Assembly (NCBI GenBank): GCA_016787985.1
Contig: JAEUTC010000069.1
Coordinates: 1 to 38,261, forward strand
DNA from: Flavobacteriales bacterium
GTDB lineage: Bacteria; Bacteroidota; Bacteroidia; Flavobacteriales_F; PHOS-HE28
Direction of reading: 5' to 3'
DNA length: 38,261 nt
Shown here in pieces: positions 33,499 to 38,261 of the stretch. Each line of letters starts with the position of its first letter. The stretch's first letter is position 1. The notes beneath the pieces are model-generated. The model saw only the letters and a program-made list of their open reading frames with translations, was not told where the DNA came from and did no database searches. A program made the position numbers and the translations under genes.

Positions 33499-33842
33499 CG
33501 CAGAGGGAATTTCATGGGGTGCTCAGCGGCGTGGAAGGAGATGCAAACCACCTTCCCATCGCCGGTGACGCCCAGGGTGATCTTGATGTACAGTTCCTGT
33601 GCCTTCAACTCTTTGCCGAAAACCCAGAGGTCCGGGCCCTTGTCCCAGTCCTTGATCGGTCCTTCGCTGTAGTCCATCGCGGTCAGTTCTTCCAGCACCT
33701 TGATGCGCTCGTTGCGTGCGATGCCCAGCTCGAACAAGGCCACCGTGTTCTTCTCCCGCCCGTCTTGGAAGAGCACGCCCCAGACCTTCATCCGGGCATG
33801 GAACGCTGCTAGGAAGGCTTCTACCTCGGCCGATGTGGGCAT
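33495..33842 (-). CDS. MqsR-like toxin partner of the Panacea antitoxin (PanT candidate)
   Basis: A 115-residue protein with EELTAMDYSEGP, WVFGKELKAQELYIKITL and KVVCISFHAAEHPMKFP. This layout matches a Bacteroidota toxin group I associate with the MqsR/RelE-type mRNA interferase fold; the assignment is by recall. In such toxins Lys, Tyr and His near the C-terminal strands support RNA cleavage, and here K, Y and H are present (ELYIKI, SFHAAEH). It precedes its antitoxin (toxin first, as in mqsRA and higBA) with a 4-nt ATGA overlap. It is encoded behind a clear promoter at 33860-33889. Confidence 0.75.
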   Translation of the reverse strand: MPTSAEVEAFLAAFHARMKVWGVLFQDGREKNTVALFELGIARNERIKVLEELTAMDYSEGPIKDWDKGPDLWVFGKELKAQELYIKITLGVTGDGKVVCISFHAAEHPMKFPLR

Positions 33843-33859
33843 CGCACTTCAAGATGGGG

Positions 33860-33889
33860 CGAATATACTATCGGACGGCTTATATGCAA
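33860..33889 (-). promoter_or_regulatory. Bacteroidota-type promoter for the toxin-antitoxin operon
   Basis: On the minus strand, TTG (33889-33887) is followed by exactly 19 nt and TATATTCG (33867-33860), close to TTG-N19-TAnnTTTG with one mismatch. The toxin ATG (33842) is 17 nt downstream. This is the best promoter match in the window. Confidence 0.65.
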
Positions 33890-33890
33890 C

Positions 33891-33920
33891 TATAAAGTGG
33901 TATCTTGGCCGCCACTTATA
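33891..33920. promoter_or_regulatory. Inverted repeat in the divergent toxin-antitoxin/DUF2130 control region
   Basis: TATAAAGTGG (33891-33900) and CCACTTATA (33912-33920) form an inverted repeat with one extra base in the left arm and an 11-nt centre. It lies just upstream of the toxin promoter and 12 nt before the ATG of the divergent DUF2130 gene, so a bound repressor could control both directions. The MqsA-like HTH antitoxin is an obvious candidate; this is inference. Confidence 0.4.
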
Positions 33921-33931
33921 CGGATCTCCCT

Positions 33932-35176
33932 ATGGAACCAAATGCCCAAGCCCAGATCAATTGCCCCAAGTGCGGCACCCCGGTGGATGTGAACAAGGTG
34001 CTGTACGACAAGGTACAGGCGGAGATCGGCCAGCAGTACGAGCGCGCCATGGAGCAGGAGCGCGAAAAGCTCGCTGCGGAACAGAAGAAACTGGCCGATC
34101 AGAAGCGCCTGCTGGATGACCAGGTGAAGACCACCGTGGAGCAGCAGTTGGCCAAGGCGAAGAAGGAACAGGAGGACAACCTTCGGAAGTCGATCCGAGG
34201 TGAGGTCGAGGAGAGCGTAAGCGCCATGCAGAAGGAACTTGAGGAGAAGAGCGTGCAGTTGAAAGAACTGAACCAGACGCGCGCGGCCTTGGCCAAGGCG
34301 CAACGTGAGAAGGATGAGCTCGCCGACAAGATCAACGCCGAGGCAGAGGCCAAGCTGAACGAGGTGCTCAAGCAGGAGAAAGCCAAGATCGCGAAGACGG
34401 AAGCGGACAAGCAGGAACTGGCGATCAAGGAACGCGACGAGTTGATCAAGTCGCTCAGCACGCAGATGGAAGAGATGAAGCGCCGCGCGGAGCAAGGCTC
34501 CATGCAGGCACAGGGGGAAGTGCAGGAACTCGCGATCGAAGAATGGTTGCGCAGCGCATTCCCCTTGGATGAGGTGCAGGAGATCAGCAAGGGTGTGCGT
34601 GGGGGTGATTGCATCCACCGCGTGCGGGACCGGTCAGGACATGAGTGCGGTTCCATCTACTACGAGAGCAAGCGCACGAAGCACTTCACAGCGGGCTGGA
34701 TCGCCAAGCTGAAGCAGGACATGCAGGCCGCCAAGACGCACGTGGGCGTGATCGTTACCGAGGCCATGCCGGAGGGAATGGACCGCATGGGGCAGCGCGA
34801 AGGCGTGTGGGTCTGTACCTACGATGAGTTCAAGAGCCTCTGCCACGTGCTGCGCGAAATGATGCTGCAGGTGGGCACTGCCATCGCCGCGCAGGAGAAC
34901 AAGGGCGACAAGATGGCCATGCTCTACAACTACCTCACGGGCTCCGAGTTCGCCATGCACATCGAAGCCATCGTGGGTAGCTTCCGGAAGCTGAAAGGCG
35001 ACATCGCTTCGGAGCGCCGCGCCTACGAACGCATCTGGAACGAGCGCGAGAAGAACCTGGACCTGGTGATATCCAACACCGCGCAGATGTATGGCTCCAT
35101 CAAGGGTATTGCCGGCGCGGCGATAGCGACGGTGCAGAGCTTGGAGTTGCCTTCATCGGGAACCAGTGCAGAGTAG
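33932..35176 (+). CDS. DUF2130 protein: zinc-motif, coiled coil and PD-(D/E)XK-like nuclease fold
   Basis: A 414-residue protein from the ATG at 33932; an in-frame TTG at 33905 is rejected. A CPKCG pair is at residues 11-14 and may bind metal. Residues about 30-190 are a long, charged coiled coil rich in Lys/Glu/Gln. Residues about 205-400 are the DUF2130 domain with the PD-(D/E)XK-like set Asp226 (GGDC), Glu245 and Lys247 (YESKRTK), consistent with a restriction-endonuclease-like fold. No helicase or methylase is next to it. The RloC-like ATPase follows after 17 nt in the same direction, so a two-component system is possible. Composition is host-like. Confidence 0.85.
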   Translation: MEPNAQAQINCPKCGTPVDVNKVLYDKVQAEIGQQYERAMEQEREKLAAEQKKLADQKRLLDDQVKTTVEQQLAKAKKEQEDNLRKSIRGEVEESVSAMQKELEEKSVQLKELNQTRAALAKAQREKDELADKINAEAEAKLNEVLKQEKAKIAKTEADKQELAIKERDELIKSLSTQMEEMKRRAEQGSMQAQGEVQELAIEEWLRSAFPLDEVQEISKGVRGGDCIHRVRDRSGHECGSIYYESKRTKHFTAGWIAKLKQDMQAAKTHVGVIVTEAMPEGMDRMGQREGVWVCTYDEFKSLCHVLREMMLQVGTAIAAQENKGDKMAMLYNYLTGSEFAMHIEAIVGSFRKLKGDIASERRAYERIWNEREKNLDLVISNTAQMYGSIKGIAGAAIATVQSLELPSSGTSAE

Positions 35177-35193
35177 ATTAATGCCCACTAGCT

Positions 35194-37506
35194 ATGCCTA
35201 CACCATCTTTTCTGCCAATTTCTCGCATCGCCAAAATCCGTGGACATCGGATCTTCCGTGAGTTCACATGGCCAAGCACGCTGCATGATTTTGGTCGCTT
35301 CAATCTCATCTACGGTTGGAATGGCTCCGGCAAGTCAACCCTTTGCCATCTATTCGAACATGTGGCAGACCACCAGCCCGTCACCGAAGGCCAAGTCGAG
35401 TTCGTGATCAATGGACATCCGGTCCAAGGGTCGGCACTTGACACAGCAGCGAACCTTCCCAACCTCCGGGTGTTCAACAGGGAAGCTGTCGTCCGGACTA
35501 TTTCAGAAGCCTCTTCCCCTCTTGGTCCGATCTATTATTTCGGCGAGGTGAACGTTGAGACCCAGAAGCAGTTGGATTCAGACTCGAAGCTGCTGGTAAA
35601 GGCAAAAGAAGATTTGGAGAAGACACAACAAAGTGCAAAAGGCCAAGCGAGCGCTTTGAGCACTTTCTGCTCCGACAAGGCAAAGGTCATTAAGGACTTA
35701 CTGGCCGGACCTGGCAGCGGCTACACCACCTACACCAAGAACAATTTTGAGAGGAAGTGCGCTGAACTAATTGAGCGAGTGGGTCCGCTTCCAACCCGCA
35801 CAGCAGATGAGCGAGCCGCTCTGAACCAAAAGAAGAGCGGATCCTCCCTGCCAAGCCTGCCAGAACTAGAAACTGAGTATCCTGACCTCGTGAAGGCGTT
35901 GGAGATCACATTGGATTTGCTGGCTCGAACGGTTACCTCGAACATCATTGCCAGGCTTGAAGAGGAACCAAGAGTTGCGAAATGGGTGGAGGAGGGTTTG
36001 GAAATTCACGGAGGTGAAGCCCCGACCAGCACCTGCGAGTTCTGCGGCAACGAAATCTCAGCGGCGCGTAGAGAAGCTCTTGAAGGTCATTTCAACGACG
36101 CTTACAAGAGCTTCCTTCTTGAACTTGATAAGGCCAAGTCCGCTTGCGAGCATCACGTTAAGGCTCTTACCGGACTGAACAGGCATGATCCTGCAAAGCT
36201 GTACTCGACGCTCCAACAGAGCTACGGACTCAAACTGAACAAGCTCAACGAGGAGGAAGCGAAGGTGCGGGCCTACTTGACGGCACTGAACGCGGCGCTC
36301 TCTGCGAAAGCCTTGAGTCCTTTTCAGAGCTTGGATATTGCGAGCTTCATGGTTGGGCAAGACGAGATGTCGCACGATAGCAGCGTTGCCGCGTTGAGGG
36401 ACTTGAACAAGTCCATCAAGGAACACAATGAGACGACAGCATCTTTCGAGAAAGGTGTTGCCGCTGCGCGAAAGGAGTTGGAGGAAGCGCAAGTTGCGGA
36501 TGCCTTGGACGGCTACAAGAAGCTGGTGAAAGCGCTCAACGCCGCAGACGCAGATGAGAAGCGCTTGACGGAAGAAGTCAAGACGCTCGGAGAGCGCGTG
36601 ATGAAGCTGGAACTGGAACTAAAGGGGCACCGGAAACCGGCCGAAGAGTTGAATGGCGACCTACGGAGCTTCCTAGGCCGGAATGACCTGCAAGTGGATG
36701 TGCTGGACACCGGGTATACGATCATACGCAACGGTGTTGCCGCTCTCAACTTGAGCGAAGGTGAGAAGACCGCCATTGCATTCCTATACTTCCTGAAGTC
36801 ACTTCGCGACACGGCTTTTGATTTGGGAAAGGGAGTTGTGGTCATTGATGACCCCGTATCCAGTTTGGATGCTCATGCGCTTTTCAGTGCCTTCGGACAC
36901 ATGCGCGAAGTCACAAAGGATGCTGGACAGCTTTTCATACTGACCCACAACTTTGGATTCTTCCGACAGGTGAAGAGATGGTTCCACAAAATGCAAGGCC
37001 AGAAGAGGCCCGATGTGTCGCTTCGTCCGGCGCGCCTCTTCATGCTGTCGACCAACATTGAGCCGGCTGGTCGAAATGGGAGCATTGTCAATCTCGATAC
37101 TTTGTTGGAGCGTTTCGAATCCGAGTATCACTTCCTGTTCAAGCAACTCCATGAGGAAGCTGAACGGGTAACACTCCCTCCAGACCTTGCGGTTCTATAT
37201 CCATTACCGAACATCGCGCGTCGCGTACTTGAAACCTTCCTGGCATTCAAGTACCCCTCACTGTCCAGCGATGGTTTACAAAAGATGCTTGAGGCAGTTC
37301 CGTTCGATGCTGCAAAGAAGATTCGTATTCATCGCTTCACAGACTCCTACTCTCACAGCGACCGTATCGACGACCATGGTATGGATATGACGCTGCTGTC
37401 CGAGGCGCCGCAGATCATGAGGGAAATACTTGAACTGATCAAGGCGACGGACGAACAGCACTTTGACGGGATGATGGAACAGTTCACGGCAGGAGCAGCA
37501 GCGTAA
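35194..37506 (+). CDS. RloC/PrrC-like zinc-hook AAA_13 ATPase, candidate anticodon nuclease
   Basis: A 770-residue ABC-type ATPase. Walker A GWNGSGKST is at residues 41-49, a signature LSEGEK near 519-524, Walker B VVVIDDPVSSLD near 550 and the H-loop ILTHNF near 583. Long coiled coils flank a CEFC zinc hook (Cys281, Cys284), as in Rad50 and RloC. The C-terminal region carries Arg676-x3-Glu680 (ARRVLETF) and His713 (IRIHRF), spaced like the Arg320-Glu324-His356 triad of the PrrC anticodon nuclease (32 residues Glu to His there, 33 here). RloC excises the wobble nucleotide of tRNA after phage- or damage-related signals, so tRNA cleavage is the best guess. The gene is distinctly more A+T-rich than DUF2130, suggesting separate acquisition. 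Confidence 0.82.
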   Translation: MPTPSFLPISRIAKIRGHRIFREFTWPSTLHDFGRFNLIYGWNGSGKSTLCHLFEHVADHQPVTEGQVEFVINGHPVQGSALDTAANLPNLRVFNREAVVRTISEASSPLGPIYYFGEVNVETQKQLDSDSKLLVKAKEDLEKTQQSAKGQASALSTFCSDKAKVIKDLLAGPGSGYTTYTKNNFERKCAELIERVGPLPTRTADERAALNQKKSGSSLPSLPELETEYPDLVKALEITLDLLARTVTSNIIARLEEEPRVAKWVEEGLEIHGGEAPTSTCEFCGNEISAARREALEGHFNDAYKSFLLELDKAKSACEHHVKALTGLNRHDPAKLYSTLQQSYGLKLNKLNEEEAKVRAYLTALNAALSAKALSPFQSLDIASFMVGQDEMSHDSSVAALRDLNKSIKEHNETTASFEKGVAAARKELEEAQVADALDGYKKLVKALNAADADEKRLTEEVKTLGERVMKLELELKGHRKPAEELNGDLRSFLGRNDLQVDVLDTGYTIIRNGVAALNLSEGEKTAIAFLYFLKSLRDTAFDLGKGVVVIDDPVSSLDAHALFSAFGHMREVTKDAGQLFILTHNFGFFRQVKRWFHKMQGQKRPDVSLRPARLFMLSTNIEPAGRNGSIVNLDTLLERFESEYHFLFKQLHEEAERVTLPPDLAVLYPLPNIARRVLETFLAFKYPSLSSDGLQKMLEAVPFDAAKKIRIHRFTDSYSHSDRIDDHGMDMTLLSEAPQIMREILELIKATDEQHFDGMMEQFTAGAAA

Positions 37507-37592
37507 GGAGCACTAGCTGCTGCCCTGCACAGAAGCGGCCTTTTGGACGCTTGCCGTGGCAAGTCCGTATTGACTGGTGCCACGCCCAACTG

Positions 37593-38027
37593 TCATGCAA
37601 TGATGGGTCGTCCACAGTCTGTACAGGTCTCGGTCAGTAGTGGACCGCTTTCCACGGAGAAGGGGTGCACTTTAGTTGCATCATGAGCCAGAACGACTTT
37701 AACTGTGTCTGTAGAAGCGGTGAAGGTGCTTCCGCTGTACAGTACCCCAACGTCCTTGCCAGCGTACCAGATAACGTTCCTGCGGCCTTGGTAGTCGACC
37801 TCAGTACTGCCAGATGCCATTGCGTTGACCACATAGCCGCTGTACTTAGGATAGTCGCCATCGTTGAACACCGATACAATTGGACTTCCGCTGAGCGGAG
37901 GCGGTATCGTGTGTTTGAGAAACTTCCCCAACGTGTAGGTGCTTCCGGTCAGATTCGTTGTGGTGTGATTGTGGTTGGCACCCCAGCGCTTGATTGAGCA
38001 ATCGTGACAGTAGTAAGTGTTTGCCAT
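37593..38027 (-). CDS. Hypothetical protein with two CxxC zinc-ribbon-like pairs, 144 aa
   Basis: A 144-residue protein with CHDC (residues 7-10) near the start and CTDC (about residues 135-138) near the end, which could combine in a zinc-ribbon or treble-clef fold. The middle is beta-rich with Gly/Tyr/Thr (DYPKYSGYVVNAMASGST, DYQGRRNVIWYAGKDVGVLYSG). No family recognised, no signal peptide. It converges with the RloC-like gene and is A+T-richer than the chromosomal genes. A possible role as a phage- or defence-associated protein is suggested only by position. Confidence 0.65.
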   Translation of the reverse strand: MANTYYCHDCSIKRWGANHNHTTTNLTGSTYTLGKFLKHTIPPPLSGSPIVSVFNDGDYPKYSGYVVNAMASGSTEVDYQGRRNVIWYAGKDVGVLYSGSTFTASTDTVKVVLAHDATKVHPFSVESGPLLTETCTDCGRPIIA

Positions 38028-38044
38028 CGTGATAATGTGTTTGA

Positions 38045-38057
38045 AGAATGATAATCA
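38045..38057. promoter_or_regulatory. Palindrome upstream of the double-CxxC gene
   Basis: ATGATAATCAT is a perfect odd palindrome 20 nt upstream of the minus-strand start at 38027, overlapping where a promoter would lie. It equals the central 11 nt of the enterobacterial Fur box, but only 13 of 19 positions match over the full box. It may be an operator for a metal-responsive or other dimeric regulator. Confidence 0.25.
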
Positions 38058-38106
38058 TCCCGCTCCCCAAAATCAAGTGGTCACCGCATTTCGCGTGACG
38101 GATTGA

Positions 38107-38176
38107 AGCGGAAAGCCCGCAAGCGAGGAGGAACGACGAGTGCGGACTTGCAGCGGAAAGCCGGACCCGAGGCTTT
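38107..38176. repeat. Intergenic repeat element with AGCGGAAAGCC direct repeats and a hairpin
   Basis: AGCGGAAAGCC occurs at 38107-38117 and 38152-38162. Near-palindromic arms include CCGCA (38117-38121) with TGCGG (38141-38145) and AAAGCC (38157-38162) with GGCTTT (38171-38176). It lies just downstream of the gene at the right edge and may serve as a terminator or be a dispersed repeat. Confidence 0.45.
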
Positions 38177-38198
38177 GCGAGGGGCACGCCCAAACCTG

Positions 38199-38261
38199 CT
38201 ACGCCTTCTCCACAACCTCCCCCGCCTTCCTCAAATGCGCCTTCTTCGTCTTCCGAATGCG
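38199..38261 (-). CDS. C-terminus of an unidentified gene (partial)
   Basis: The minus strand reads as a 20-residue, Lys/Arg-rich C-terminus (RKTKKAHLRKAGEVVEKA) ending in TAG at 38201-38199; the rest is outside the window. It is too short to name. It is on the same strand as the double-CxxC gene and may belong to the same accessory region. The call rests only on codon pattern and on the repeat element that follows. Confidence 0.4.
   Translation of the reverse strand, partial: RIRKTKKAHLRKAGEVVEKA

Noticed and set aside
38045..38057. True Fur box
   Set aside because: Only the central palindrome matches (13 of 19), and the adjacent gene has no known iron link; it is listed as a palindrome only.
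1..38261. tRNA, rRNA, riboswitch or insertion sequence
   Set aside because: No T-arm-like GGTTCRANTC with a matching acceptor stem, no rRNA stretches, no recognised riboswitch core and no transposase were found by reading; short ncRNAs could still be missed.

Overview
The window is chromosomal DNA from a fairly GC-rich member of the Bacteroidota, most likely a Flavobacteriales-like lineage. The evidence is: several exported proteins ending in a type IX secretion (T9SS, Por) sorting domain; Bacteroidota-style -7 promoter boxes (TAnnTTTG-like) close to start codons; a DAHP synthase fused to chorismate mutase; a MoaC/MoaB(Mog) fusion; and a Panacea-type antitoxin with an MqsA-like N-terminus. 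No rRNA, tRNA, CRISPR array or transposase was seen.

Layout. (1) 1-7.1 kb: a minus-strand pair (diheme cytochrome lipoprotein, then an FG-GAP/VCBS exported protein cut by the window edge), a divergent aroma pathway gene (DAHP synthase/chorismate mutase), and a large FG-GAP/ASPIC T9SS cargo protein closed by a strong terminator. (2) 7.2-8.2 kb: two tandem paralogous lipoproteins. (3) 8.2-15.1 kb: a compact molybdenum-cofactor operon (MoeB-like, TauE/SafE transporter, MoeA, MobA, MoaD, MoaE, MoaC-Mog fusion), then a nucleoid-associated NdpA-family gene, and moaA facing it tail to tail. With fdhD at 18.4 kb this covers every core step from GTP to Mo-bis-MGD and its sulfuration, yet no molybdoenzyme lies in the window. 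(4) 15.2-28.6 kb: exported or housekeeping genes, including a delta-60 repeat T9SS protein, Tag glycosylase, GrpB, YciI-like, a Reg_prop beta-propeller, an NTF2-like protein, an SDR and several unrecognised secreted proteins. (5) 28.7-30.8 kb: an unusual 12-unit 21-bp tandem repeat that reads as a heptapeptide-repeat protein, an FN3-domain protein and a small LuxR-type HTH protein, separated by unusually repeat-rich intergenic DNA. (6) 30.9-38.3 kb: an accessory, defence-like island containing viroplasmin-RNase H, a membrane-anchored Ser/Thr kinase, a PanA/PanT (MqsR-like) toxin-antitoxin pair, a DUF2130 predicted nuclease, a RloC/PrrC-like zinc-hook ATPase with a candidate anticodon-nuclease site, and an unrecognised double-CxxC protein.

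The most interesting part is region 6. The toxin-antitoxin operon and the DUF2130-RloC-like pair diverge from a short shared control region carrying an inverted repeat and a recognisable promoter. The genes on both sides look more AT-rich than the chromosomal genes to the left. The second is the 21-bp repeat at 28.7 kb, whose third-position (wobble) differences suggest protein-level selection.
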